From CAZICM01 sp964537685 (GTDB lineage Bacteria; Myxococcota_A; Polyangia; Polyangiales; Polyangiaceae), in assembly GCA_964537685.1 (NCBI GenBank), contig CAZICM010000007.1, positions 62,001 through 126,000 on the forward strand: a stretch of DNA of 64,000 bases. Reading direction: 5' to 3'. A program made the position numbers and the translations under genes. Position 1 is the stretch's first letter; each line of letters opens with the position of its first letter. This document shows, in pieces, positions 55,698 to 64,000 of this stretch. The notes below the pieces were generated by a model. It made no database searches and was not told the DNA's origin. It saw only the letters and a list, made by a program, of their open reading frames with translations.

Positions 55698-57617
55698 ATG
55701 GGAACCCGACATTACAGCCCTATTGCCCATCTTCATTCCCGTTTATTTTTCGGGGGATTTATTGCAATGGCCCTGGGCCTATTCGGCGCGGGTTTGGGAT
55801 GTGAGTTATCACCATTATCAACGTATTCAGAGACCACACCGGATTCAGGTTTCGGTTCCGACGCGGGCGCGGATGCCGACAGCGATGCACCCATGCCTGG
55901 ATGCACAGTTGACAGCGATTGCCCTGGCCTATTCGGCGACTGCTCCAAACCCACATGCTTCGCCGACGGGCAATGCGGGATCGATAACGAATCCATGGGC
56001 TTTCCATGCACGTCCAACAATGGCGCGGTGTGCGACGGCGCGGGCACATGTGTGGGCTGCAATCATCCCGAAGACTGTCCAAGCGGGCTTTGCGTGGCGA
56101 AACAATGCGCTCCCGCTACATGCAGCGACAGCCTAATCAATGGGAATGAAACCGATATCGATTGCGGCGGCCCCGACTGCAATGCTTGCATTGATGGACA
56201 ATCCTGTGAAATTGGCACCGATTGCCAAAGCGGCGTGTGCTCCCAGGGAATTTGTCAGGTTCCTTCCTGCGGCGACGGCGTAAAAAATGGCGGCGAAGGC
56301 GATATCGATTGCGGAGCCGTGTGTTTGAATCCATGTCCGCCTCTCGCCACATGCTCGAGTAATTCCGATTGCATTGGAGGCCAATGCGATAACGGAACAT
56401 GCGCTCCCACCTGCTTCGATGGCCAGCAAAGCAGCCCCGAGACCGATATCGACTGCGGCGGGAATTGCCAAAAGACTTGTTCCGCTGGACTTGGCTGTAT
56501 GTTGGGAAGCGATTGCACGGGCGGCATTTGCGATCCGGGCTCAATGACTTGTTCGCCAACCTGCGCCGACAGCGAGCTAAGTCCAGCGCTGGGCGAAACA
56601 GATATCGATTGCGGCGGCGCCATTTGCCCTTCATGTGCGATTGGAAAAACATGCATCAATTCAATCGATTGTGTATCCCAAACCTGCCAGCTCGGCCTAT
56701 GCATACCGGCGCCCACCTGCGACGATGGCCTGTTGAATAACAGCGAAAGCGATATCGATTGCGGGGGTCCGCTGTGCGCCCTTTGTAGCGACGGGAAAGC
56801 CTGTTTATCGGCCTCGGATTGCCAAAGCGGAGTATGCGGCTCGGGCGTGTGTGCCGCCCCCAATTGCTCGGATGGCGTGAAAAATGGGCAGGAGAGCGAT
56901 ATCGATTGCGGAAGCGCATGCCCCAACAAATGCGGACCCAATCAATCTTGTTTCATTGATTTTGACTGCATTGGAAGCCAATGCGATGAAATAATAAATC
57001 AATGCCTTCCTACCTGCACCGACGGCGTAAAAAACGGCGCGGAAGGCGATACCGACTGCGGCGCCTCGTGTCCTTTGGCTTGCGGAAGCGGCAAAACGTG
57101 CAGCGGTCCGGCCGATTGCATCAGCGGCGTGTGTCCGGGCGGCATCTGCGCCGCGGCAACTTGTTCCGACGGTGTACAAAACGGCGGCGAAAAAGCCATC
57201 GATTGCGGTTCGGTATGCCCTACAGGCTGCCCCACAGGCACGCCTTGCTCGGTGTACAACGATTGCGACAGCCTGGTGTGCAGCGGCCCCGCCGGCGGGA
57301 TGACCTGCAAGGCGCCGACTTGTTTTGATGGAATGAAAAATGGCCAGGAAACCGATTTTGACTGCGGCGGCCCCTGCGCCCAAAAATGTCCTCCCTTCTA
57401 CCGCTGTCTCGTCGATTTAGATTGCATAGGAGGACTTTGCAATCCGATGACATTAACCTGCGCGCCCACCTGCACCGATGGATATTGGAACGGCGATGAA
57501 AGCGATCCGGATTGCGGAGGCTCTTGTCCTCTCGATTGCCCTGTGGGCTGGCATTGCTATCAAAACGGCGATTGCGTAACCAATAACTGCGATATGTCAG
57601 GGCATTGCGGGCCTTAA
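55698..57617 (+). CDS. Lipoprotein with ten Cys-rich DIDCGG repeats
   Basis: A 639-residue protein. The signal peptide ends at a probable lipobox GLGC (FGAGLGC, about residue 35). A Thr/Ser/Asp linker is followed by Cys-rich segments, and from about residue 142 ten units of about 50 residues with the pattern C-DG-(K/L/Q)NG-E-DIDCGG-C-C-GxxC-xDC-xSGxC. About 8 Cys per unit suggests disulfides and possibly metal. This repeat type is seen in many myxobacterial surface proteins; function unknown. Its stop (TAA) is directly followed by the SDR ATG with no gap. Confidence 0.82.
   Translation: MGTRHYSPIAHLHSRLFFGGFIAMALGLFGAGLGCELSPLSTYSETTPDSGFGSDAGADADSDAPMPGCTVDSDCPGLFGDCSKPTCFADGQCGIDNESMGFPCTSNNGAVCDGAGTCVGCNHPEDCPSGLCVAKQCAPATCSDSLINGNETDIDCGGPDCNACIDGQSCEIGTDCQSGVCSQGICQVPSCGDGVKNGGEGDIDCGAVCLNPCPPLATCSSNSDCIGGQCDNGTCAPTCFDGQQSSPETDIDCGGNCQKTCSAGLGCMLGSDCTGGICDPGSMTCSPTCADSELSPALGETDIDCGGAICPSCAIGKTCINSIDCVSQTCQLGLCIPAPTCDDGLLNNSESDIDCGGPLCALCSDGKACLSASDCQSGVCGSGVCAAPNCSDGVKNGQESDIDCGSACPNKCGPNQSCFIDFDCIGSQCDEIINQCLPTCTDGVKNGAEGDTDCGASCPLACGSGKTCSGPADCISGVCPGGICAAATCSDGVQNGGEKAIDCGSVCPTGCPTGTPCSVYNDCDSLVCSGPAGGMTCKAPTCFDGMKNGQETDFDCGGPCAQKCPPFYRCLVDLDCIGGLCNPMTLTCAPTCTDGYWNGDESDPDCGGSCPLDCPVGWHCYQNGDCVTNNCDMSGHCGP
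56121..57617 (+). repeat. Ten ~150-bp Cys-rich repeat units
   Basis: Ten units run to the end of the gene, each about 50 codons. The IDCGG-type core recurs in nearly every unit, while spacing and loops vary. Units differ by several residues each, so they are not recent copies. Confidence 0.8.
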
Positions 57618-58610
57618 ATGAGAACCATTAAAAGCGTATTGGTCACCGGAGCGACGGGATTTATTGGGCAGAGGCTTCTTCACAAGCTTTCTGGCGAGAA
57701 CTGCCGAGTGCGGGCTCTCGTCATGCCGGGAGACCCTCAAGAGAGCGAGGCGCGCAGGCTCAATGCTGAAATTGCCGCGGGCTCGGTCGATGATGCGCGC
57801 GCCGTCGGACAAGCGATGGAGGGCATCGATACGGTCTTTCATCTAGCGGCGGCCGTCGGCGATTGGCTGTCCAAGGACGCGGTGGAGCGCGTGACGCTGG
57901 ATGGAACGAAAACAGTGCTCGGCGCGGCGGCTTCGCGTGGCGTGCATGCGGTCTTGGCCTCGAGCATTGTTGTGTACGGCGACGCCATTCCACGCGGGGA
58001 ATGCCCAGAAGACAAGGCGTTTGGACATGCACTGGGCCTCTACAGCGAAAGCAAACAAGCCCAAGAGCGTATCGCCGACGATCTCGCCCAACGCGCCAAT
58101 TTATCGGTGATTAAGCTGCGTCTCGCCAATGTGTACGGCCCGAATAGCCGTCCCTGGGTGCTGATGGTGCTGGACCAGATGCGTTCAGGAGCGCCTGTTT
58201 TGGTCGGCGGCGGTGAACAAAATGCAGGTCTTTTGTATGTGGATAATGCCGCGGACGCCTTTGTGCTCGCGGCCAAGCGCGATGCCAAATATGCCGAGGC
58301 GTTTAATATCAGCGACGGCTCGGCGATTACATGGAAGCGTTATTTCAGCGATTTAGCGCGGGCCGGACAGTGCAAGGCCCCCCGCTCTTTGCCGGCATTT
58401 GTGGGGCCCCCGCTCGCGCGTATATGCGAGGCCGCATGGTCGGGGCTCGGCCTAAAAGGACGGCCGCCTGTAACGCGGGAGGCTTTGAATCTAGTGGGAT
58501 CGGAACACCGCATTCCCATCGGGAAAGCGAGGCGGGAACTCGGCTACGAGCCGCGCGTGGACTACGAACAGGCCATCGCCGCAATCGAAAAGAGCCTGCG
58601 CGCGCTCTAG
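57618..58610 (+). CDS. NAD-dependent epimerase/dehydratase (extended SDR)
   Basis: A 330-residue Rossmann-fold enzyme. The nucleotide motif is TGATGFIGQ near the N-terminus; the catalytic Tyr and Lys are in LYSESKQAQ (YxxxK), and RLANVYGPN is the usual substrate-loop motif. Members act on nucleotide sugars, steroids or similar; the substrate is unclear. The ATG follows the stop of the Cys-rich lipoprotein gene without a gap, so translation is probably coupled. The stop shares CTAG with the convergent GST stop. Confidence 0.87.
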   Translation: MRTIKSVLVTGATGFIGQRLLHKLSGENCRVRALVMPGDPQESEARRLNAEIAAGSVDDARAVGQAMEGIDTVFHLAAAVGDWLSKDAVERVTLDGTKTVLGAAASRGVHAVLASSIVVYGDAIPRGECPEDKAFGHALGLYSESKQAQERIADDLAQRANLSVIKLRLANVYGPNSRPWVLMVLDQMRSGAPVLVGGGEQNAGLLYVDNAADAFVLAAKRDAKYAEAFNISDGSAITWKRYFSDLARAGQCKAPRSLPAFVGPPLARICEAAWSGLGLKGRPPVTREALNLVGSEHRIPIGKARRELGYEPRVDYEQAIAAIEKSLRAL

Positions 58611-59230
58611 CCCTTGCCCGTTGCGATTTGCCACGAACGCCTTTCGCTCACGCGCTTCCACCACGCGGCGACATTGGGACGGCTCTCGATGAGATCCGCC
58701 GAGCCGACAGCCACGATGTACTGCATATAGGGCGCCCACGTAATGTCCGCGAGCGAGAAGTCGCCGACCAAATACTCCTTGCCCACAAGCTGTTTCTCGG
58801 TGATGTCAAGCACCTTGCCCGTCTCGGCGCGGCCTTTGTCGATCACTTCCTGGCTCGGCTGCGTGCCTTTCATCGGCGCGAAAAAGATCTCGAGGATGAA
58901 GCTCATCGCCTTCGGTGAAAAATACGAATGCTCAATGCTAATCCACTGCTCCATCAGGCCGCGCTGCTTGAGATCGGCGGGCGACAAGGGATTTTCGGGG
59001 AACTTCGCATCGAGATAGCGGATGATCGCGCGCGATTCGTAGAGCGAAAAACCATCGTCGTCTTCAAAAACAGGCACGACGCCGAAGGGCTGGCGGGCGA
59101 TAAACTCGGCCTGCTTTTGTTCGCCCTTCAGAATGTCCACCAGAACAAATTCGGCCTTTTGGCCCTTCTCAGCCAGCGTGGCCAACACCTTCTGTGTGCA
59201 TGTGCTCGCGGGATGACCGTAAACCTTCAT
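58607..59230 (-). CDS. Glutathione S-transferase-like protein
   Basis: A 207-residue protein from the ATG at 59230; AAGGAG 7 bases upstream supports this over the frame reaching 59263. The thioredoxin-like N-terminal half starts MKVYGHPASTCTQKV and has the cis-Pro region FGVVPVFEDDDG with LYESRAIIRYL (the ES pair binds the glutathione gamma-glutamyl part). The helical C-terminal half has GDFSLADITWAPYM. This fits plant phi/bacterial beta-like GSTs that conjugate glutathione to electrophiles. Substrate unknown. Confidence 0.88.
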   Translation of the reverse strand: MKVYGHPASTCTQKVLATLAEKGQKAEFVLVDILKGEQKQAEFIARQPFGVVPVFEDDDGFSLYESRAIIRYLDAKFPENPLSPADLKQRGLMEQWISIEHSYFSPKAMSFILEIFFAPMKGTQPSQEVIDKGRAETGKVLDITEKQLVGKEYLVGDFSLADITWAPYMQYIVAVGSADLIESRPNVAAWWKRVSERRSWQIATGKG

Positions 59231-59352
59231 TGCAAAACTCCTTGTGCCGCGCCCGGGGCGCAACGAAACGGCGCGCTAGAAGAGCGAATGCGCCTTCCGT
59301 TCACAAGCGCCTAACGAGTACAGTTCCCACGCCTTGCCCACCTACCCGCGAA

Positions 59353-61011
59353 ATGGTTTTGCCCATGCGATCTTTGGTTGAAGCCGCTCTCCAAACGCTT
59401 CCTTCCTATGTCACGCTCGGCGCGTTTTTTTATGTGCTGCTCTTCTCGGCAATAGGGTCTATTTTCATTACAAAAGTATCTGTAGCCATTTCGATGCGTC
59501 CGTTCCGGGCTTTTTTGCGCGCCCGATCGCAAGAGCAAGAATCGCTGGCCTGGGCAGAGCGGGCTCGGGCCGCATTTCCACTGAGAACATTTACCGGCCT
59601 CAGCGCCGTGCTCATCCCCGCGCTCAGTATTTCCTTTAGCATTGTCATTCTACGAGATTCTTTATCAATTCTTCCAAATTGGTCTCTTTCAGTGATAGCG
59701 GGGCTTATTTCATTGATTTGGCCGCTGCGGATGCGCCTGCATACCGAAAGAGTTGTACGCTCAATCGAATTGCCTTTCCGGCGATGGCTGCGCGGAGGAT
59801 GCGCGCTCTGGATCTTAATGGCTCCCCATTTTTTTATTGCGCTGATCATTTCGATCGTTATGCCAAATCAATTCGGTCCATTGGCATACGGATTGGTGGC
59901 TCTTTGCATTGGCCTAGGCATTTTCATCATGCGTATCAGTCCCCTGCCCTTGCTCAAGGCGTTGGGGCTTGCAAAAGCGGCATCTGCGAGGCTTTCGGCC
60001 ATTGTTGATAAATGCTCGAAAAAGGCCGGCCTTGTGCCCCGCGCCGTCTATGAAATCGAGCTCCCTTGGGCAAATGCCTATGCTTTTCCGCTCGCCAAGC
60101 GTCTGGCGTTCACCGACGAGCTTGTTACGCATTTAAGCGATGAAGAGATCGATGCCGTGTGCGCGCATGAATTAGGGCATTTGGGCGAGAGCGCGGGCGT
60201 CGTTGCAACCCGTGTTCTCAGCGGGCTCACGCTGTTGATTCCGCTCACGCTGGTCAAACCGCTCACGGCAACCGGGCGCGCCGATTATGTGGCTTATGTA
60301 TTTCTCGGGGCATTTCTTTTTCTGATGGTGGTCCGGCGTATTTTCCGCCGTATGGAGGTGCAAGCCGATAAAAATGCTCACGCGCACGAAGAGGACGCGG
60401 GCACCTATGCGCGGGCGCTGGTGCGTATTTACGAAGTGAATGTGATGCCTGTCGTGCTTTCAAAAGGCAGCGGTATTCATCCCGATTTATACGATCGGGT
60501 GGCGGCGGCGGGGAGTCCATTTCCTTTTCCCCGGCCCAAGGCGCCTGCGCGCATTCACGCATTCTGGGCGTTTTTAGCCGCGCTTGCGCTATTCACGGTG
60601 TATTGCGTTCTGGGCCTTGTGCTTGTGGATACGGGCAAATCGTCGTTCCGCGAATCGGGAAGCTCGGCGGAAATGGTGCTGCTGGGCATTTCGGGCTCGG
60701 CTTCTTCATGCGGACGAATGGGCGAGCTGTGTGAGCAGCAAAATCGGAAGGATTGCGCCGTTGCGCTCTATGCCCTGGCTGCGGAACGCGATTACAACGT
60801 GCCGAGATACGCTTCGCAAACAGCCCGCCTCTTGGCCGAAAGCAATCGCTGTGAAATGGCTTCGGAAGCGCTGACTGAAGCATCGGAACGGCTTGGTTTT
60901 TGGGAAGCCAACGAGCCCTCGTCCGATTATGAGCGCATTTTATTTCATCAAGCGGAACAAGCCGTGCTCGGCTGTTATCAGCGGCGCGGCATTCCTCCCA
61001 ATGCGATGTAA
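59353..61011 (+). CDS. M48-family zinc metallopeptidase, multi-pass membrane protein
   Basis: A 552-residue protein from ATG 59353 (ATG 59365 is an alternative). The zinc motif HELGH is at 272-276 in VCAHELGHLGE, preceded by FTDELVTHLSDEEIDA, as in HtpX/Ste24-type M48 proteases; the third ligand is probably in RMEVQADKNA. Several membrane helices flank the catalytic part. A C-terminal ~130-residue region has a membrane helix (FLAALALFTVYCVLGLVLV) and a Cys-containing helical tail. These proteases trim or degrade membrane proteins. Confidence 0.85.
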   Translation: MVLPMRSLVEAALQTLPSYVTLGAFFYVLLFSAIGSIFITKVSVAISMRPFRAFLRARSQEQESLAWAERARAAFPLRTFTGLSAVLIPALSISFSIVILRDSLSILPNWSLSVIAGLISLIWPLRMRLHTERVVRSIELPFRRWLRGGCALWILMAPHFFIALIISIVMPNQFGPLAYGLVALCIGLGIFIMRISPLPLLKALGLAKAASARLSAIVDKCSKKAGLVPRAVYEIELPWANAYAFPLAKRLAFTDELVTHLSDEEIDAVCAHELGHLGESAGVVATRVLSGLTLLIPLTLVKPLTATGRADYVAYVFLGAFLFLMVVRRIFRRMEVQADKNAHAHEEDAGTYARALVRIYEVNVMPVVLSKGSGIHPDLYDRVAAAGSPFPFPRPKAPARIHAFWAFLAALALFTVYCVLGLVLVDTGKSSFRESGSSAEMVLLGISGSASSCGRMGELCEQQNRKDCAVALYALAAERDYNVPRYASQTARLLAESNRCEMASEALTEASERLGFWEANEPSSDYERILFHQAEQAVLGCYQRRGIPPNAM

Positions 61012-61029
61012 TTGGGCTTCGAAAACACC

Positions 61030-61911
61030 TTAGAATTGGCCGGAAACAGTCAGCCCGCCGCTTTGATATCCGAAGGCGGGCGCGATTTTGGTATTTTGAA
61101 TGAGTGCCTTTGCGCTTTTTTCATCGGCCGGAGGCGGCGGTTTGTGCGTCAGAATGAGCACGAGTCCAACGGCCGCCGCGATTCCGCCCCCAATCCAAAG
61201 GCCATCGCCGATAAAAGCCAGCGTATTGGAACTTTTAATCGCATCTTGTTCGGATGCGGCGCATAAAAGCCTATCGCCCGCTGCGCGGCAGGCGGAATCT
61301 TTGTCGGGCCTCTTGCTGGCCGCGATAATGTCTACAACCACCCCGCCCACAACCAGCGCCCCTCCAGCCGCGGCAAGCACAATGGGAAATAAAGGCGGTT
61401 TGGCATCTTCAAGCCTTTTGCGTTCGGCCTCTTCCCTCGCGAGCTTTTCTTTTTCGAGGCGCTCTTTTTCGGCCTGCTCGTCTTTCTTGATGCGGTCTTC
61501 TAAATTCGATAGGCGTGCATCCAATGTCTCGTGTTCGGATTCGGGCGCGGATGCGCGCCATTTCGATAGATAGTCATACGCCTCTTTTGGTTTTCCAAAA
61601 CGTTCGTATGCGTGAGCAATATTATCAAATATTAATGGCTCTTTGGATAATTCGTAGGATTTTTGCCAGAGCTCAATGGCTTTTTCGTAATTGCCCTGCG
61701 CGTATAAATCCGAGCCTTCGTCGAATAAGCGCTTGGCTTCCTGAATTTTAGGGTCCTGCTTTAGGCCCTTTTTTTTGGCGCCGAATGTTGAGCCTTTGGC
61801 ACCCGTTTTCGGGGCTCCCGCCGGTTGCGCGCCCGCTTCAGGCGTATGAAAAACTGTTACCGTCAATGCTGCAATCGATAACGCTGCAATCCCAAAAAAT
61901 GAGTGTCTCAT
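61030..61911 (-). CDS. TPR and coiled-coil membrane protein coupled to the kinase
   Basis: A 293-residue protein. A Sec signal peptide (MRHSFFGIAALSIAALTVTVFHTPEAGA) is followed by two TPR-like units (LFDEGSDLYAQGNYEKAIELWQKSYEL) and a Glu/Lys-rich coiled coil (about 125-175). Two hydrophobic helices (VLAAAGGALVVGGVVVDII and GGGIAAAVGLVLILT) near 180 and 235 suggest membrane insertion. The start overlaps the stop of the upstream kinase as ATGA, with AGGAG about 10 bases upstream, so the two are probably made together. It may be a kinase substrate or partner. Confidence 0.78.
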   Translation of the reverse strand: MRHSFFGIAALSIAALTVTVFHTPEAGAQPAGAPKTGAKGSTFGAKKKGLKQDPKIQEAKRLFDEGSDLYAQGNYEKAIELWQKSYELSKEPLIFDNIAHAYERFGKPKEAYDYLSKWRASAPESEHETLDARLSNLEDRIKKDEQAEKERLEKEKLAREEAERKRLEDAKPPLFPIVLAAAGGALVVGGVVVDIIAASKRPDKDSACRAAGDRLLCAASEQDAIKSSNTLAFIGDGLWIGGGIAAAVGLVLILTHKPPPPADEKSAKALIQNTKIAPAFGYQSGGLTVSGQF

Positions 61912-63668
61912 TCAAAGGGGCTCCTGACATCCGGTTTCGGGGGCGGCGGTTTGCTGGTTGCCGTGGATTTGGCCGTTGCCGCAGGCTTTACGATCGTTTT
62001 GACCGACGATTTTGTTGTATTGGCGGGCGCCGTCGAACTTATGGAGGGCGCCGTGGCCACTTCAGCCGTTGGGGCGTCATTCGCGGCGGCCGCAGGCTCG
62101 GCGCTGGGCGGCGGGGCGGCGGCGTTTGCGAGCGATGTGCCTGAAGGCGCAGCGCTTTGAGCAGCGCTGGGCGCGTCGGCGGGCTTTCCGCGGCTCAATA
62201 CGATCGCAATGGCGACAACCACGCCCGCCATTAAAATCGCAATGGGTATGCCTACCGATAGGGCGTTACTGCGTTTGGGAACGAGCGCGTATTTGCCCGT
62301 GTGAGAAGTGACAACGCTGCTCTGCGTTCCCGCCTCGCCCATCATCAAAGGATTGCTGCCCATGAGCGGTGCCGCGGCGGAATAAGGGCCGCTTGGATAG
62401 GATTGGCTCGGCCGCGAAGGCGCAACCGTGCCGGGAGGAGGCGTCGGCAAAAACGCGGACGGCGGCAACATCGGCTGACCGGGCGCGGCCGCGGCATATC
62501 CGCCGCTTTGGGAAACGGTGGGGCGCGCATGCAAGCCGCTCGAAAAATCGAGCGCGGAAGGCGGCAAACTGATGGATTGGGGCGCCGCAATTGCGGCGGG
62601 CGCGATGGGATAGTTCGATGTGGGATATGCCGATTTTGGACCCTGTTCGATGATCTGCGGCTGCTGCATCAGCAGAGGTGTCGCGTTCATCGGTGAAACG
62701 GCGCCCATGCCATATTGCATCGCGATGGCGCGAAGTTCGGCGGCCACTTCAGCCATGCTTTGAAAGCGCGCATTCGGCGACTTGGCGAGGCAGCGCAGAA
62801 TGACCTGCTCGGTAAAGGCATCGACATCGGCGAAATGGCTGGGCGGCTCGGGCGGCTCCATCACATGGCGTGTGAGCACACCGACCATCGATTCAGCTAC
62901 AAAAGGCAGCTTTCCCGTGAAGGCGCGGTACATCATCACGCCAAAGGAATAAATGTCCGCGCGATGATCGACCCGGTCTCCCCGGGCTTGTTCGGGCGAC
63001 ATGTAGTACGGCGTTCCCAGCACAACGCCTGTTTCCGTCAAGCCCGCATTCTGCGCGTGAACCACTTTTGCAATGCCAAAATCGAGCAGCTTGACAAAGA
63101 GGGGATCGCCGCTTTCAGGCACCAAAAATACATTGTCGGGCTTGAGATCGCGGTGGACAATTCCCTGCGCGTGCACGAGATGAAGCGCGTCGGCTATCTG
63201 AATAAAAACGCGCAAATAATCCGTCTTTGAAAGCCTTCCCTCGCGCATCGCCTGGGTGAGGCTCATGCCCTCGAGCAGCTCCATGACGACATAGAAGTAG
63301 CCGTCCTCCATCTGCCCGAAATCGCTCATTTCGACGATGTGCCGGCTGCGGATCGCATTGGCCGTCTGCGCCTCGCGCACAAAGCGCTGAAGCACGCCGT
63401 CGGATTGATTGGGGCCCAGGCGCAGCACTTTCATCGCGGCCGGCTTGCCGACCACAACATGCCTGCACGCGAACACAAAACCCATTCCGCCGCGGCCAAT
63501 CAGGCGCTCAATACGATAGCGCCCATCCACCACTTGCCCGATCAGCGTCTCCGGGCGCATCGTCATTCCTTCCTTCAGAACAACGAGCGGAACACTGTCG
63601 TCCGGGCAGTGAGTGCTCTCAAACGGGAATTCGCGGGAGCACGCTGGGCAGACCTTCACGCTGGCCAT
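61908..63668 (-). CDS. Ser/Thr protein kinase with N-terminal zinc-binding motif and membrane helix
   Basis: A 586-residue kinase. The N-terminus has CPAC (7-10) and HCPDD (20-24), a short zinc-ribbon-like motif. The kinase domain (about 53-320) has GRGGMG (59-63), K80, HRDLKPDN (172-179) and DFG (196-198), all intact, so it should be active. A Pro/Ala/Ser/Gly-rich linker (about 340-455) leads to a membrane helix (GIPIAILMAGVVVAIAIVL, about 478-497) and an Ala/Pro/Thr-rich tail predicted outside the cytoplasm. The coupled downstream TPR gene is its likely partner. The ligand sensed is unknown. Confidence 0.9.
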   Translation of the reverse strand: MASVKVCPACSREFPFESTHCPDDSVPLVVLKEGMTMRPETLIGQVVDGRYRIERLIGRGGMGFVFACRHVVVGKPAAMKVLRLGPNQSDGVLQRFVREAQTANAIRSRHIVEMSDFGQMEDGYFYVVMELLEGMSLTQAMREGRLSKTDYLRVFIQIADALHLVHAQGIVHRDLKPDNVFLVPESGDPLFVKLLDFGIAKVVHAQNAGLTETGVVLGTPYYMSPEQARGDRVDHRADIYSFGVMMYRAFTGKLPFVAESMVGVLTRHVMEPPEPPSHFADVDAFTEQVILRCLAKSPNARFQSMAEVAAELRAIAMQYGMGAVSPMNATPLLMQQPQIIEQGPKSAYPTSNYPIAPAAIAAPQSISLPPSALDFSSGLHARPTVSQSGGYAAAAPGQPMLPPSAFLPTPPPGTVAPSRPSQSYPSGPYSAAAPLMGSNPLMMGEAGTQSSVVTSHTGKYALVPKRSNALSVGIPIAILMAGVVVAIAIVLSRGKPADAPSAAQSAAPSGTSLANAAAPPPSAEPAAAANDAPTAEVATAPSISSTAPANTTKSSVKTIVKPAATAKSTATSKPPPPKPDVRSPFE

Positions 63669-63740
63669 GATGCACCAATTTAAGGGCGCGCGGTGTTTTT
63701 TTTTCGGGGCGGCGGCACTTCTGCCGGGTGGGATTGGCCT

Positions 63741-63770
63741 GGCTTATTTCGGCTTATTTCGGCTTATTTT
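63741..63770. repeat. Three 10-bp tandem repeats
   Basis: GGCTTATTTC is repeated twice and a third copy ends in T. The repeats cover the stop codon of the partial kinase gene on the minus strand and part of the gap to the next kinase. Copy number could vary. Confidence 0.8.
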
Positions 63771-64000
63771 ACCTGTGCGGCGATGGTTAAAAATGCATTC
63801 CACATCGAGCGAACGGTTGGAAATCGCTCGTCGCGCTTTACGGCCAGCCCTTTGGCCATCCAGGCATCGATTGCGTCGGCGGGTAAATCTGCCCTGTGCG
63901 GCGAAACTTTGGGCCGCGGGCCTCTCGTTACGGCGAGAATCAGCTTGTCGATAGGCTGTTTTGCATCGAAAGGCGGATGGCCCGTCAGCGCCCTAAAGAC
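63764..64000 (-). CDS. C-terminal end of a Ser/Thr protein kinase (partial)
   Basis: 78 codons to a TAA at 63764-63766; the 5' part is beyond the right edge. The translation includes RALTGHPPFDA, KLILAVTRG, HRADLP and LAVKRDERFPTVRSMWNAFL, the C-lobe ending of bacterial Ser/Thr kinases. It lies 95 bases upstream of the next kinase gene on the same strand. Whether it has other domains cannot be seen. Confidence 0.8.
   Translation of the reverse strand, partial: VFRALTGHPPFDAKQPIDKLILAVTRGPRPKVSPHRADLPADAIDAWMAKGLAVKRDERFPTVRSMWNAFLTIAAQVK

Overview
The window looks like chromosome of a myxobacterium-type organism (Myxococcota, possibly Polyangia or a neighbour). This is inferred from gene content: three Ser/Thr protein kinases, many lipoproteins with von Willebrand A, WD40-like, MopE-like, thrombospondin type 3 or Cys-rich repeats, a MYXO-CTERM-like tail, DUF4384 and caspase-like genes, mixed with ordinary bacterial genes (yhbY, pssA, sppA, uvrA, hcp). 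No tRNA, rRNA, insertion sequence, prophage or CRISPR array was seen. Packing is tight: of eight convergent gene pairs, five overlap at their stop codons, and three same-strand pairs are coupled through ATGA.

Layout. 0-8 kb: a 5'-truncated DUF5682-like gene, yhbY, two convergent VWA proteins and a DPP3/M49-like peptidase. 8-16 kb: pssA, a zinc-ribbon plus YtcJ-like amidohydrolase pair, a beta-propeller lipoprotein, and two EEP-family phosphodiesterase-like genes flanking a cysteine-desulfurase-like enzyme. 16-28 kb, minus strand: a VIT/VWA/DUF2135 lipoprotein, sppA, uvrA, a HEAT-repeat protein and a lipoprotein joining MopE-like repeats to a complete protein-arginine deiminase (PAD) domain. 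28-43 kb: an OPT transporter, a giant kinase/ATPase/TPR protein with an embedded HEPN-like motif, a DUF4384 lipoprotein, a WD40 plus caspase lipoprotein, a MopE-like lipoprotein and hcp. 43-50 kb: a four-gene operon (helical-repeat protein, J-like protein, Hsp70-like protein, helical-repeat protein) divergent from a metallopeptidase-like gene that has lost its HExxH glutamate. 50-58 kb: a 1,625-residue protein with seven ~402-bp TSP3 modules, then a ten-unit Cys-rich lipoprotein and an SDR gene. 58-64 kb: a GST, an M48 peptidase, a TPR membrane protein coupled to a Ser/Thr kinase, and the 3' end of another kinase.

How they fit together (inference): much of the window encodes envelope or surface proteins with metal-binding or adhesive repeats, plus kinases and chaperones that could regulate them. 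The best candidates for undescribed biology are the surface-anchored PAD, the Hsp70/J-like/TPR operon with its HSMGH neighbour, and the kinase-HEPN-ATPase-TPR protein.
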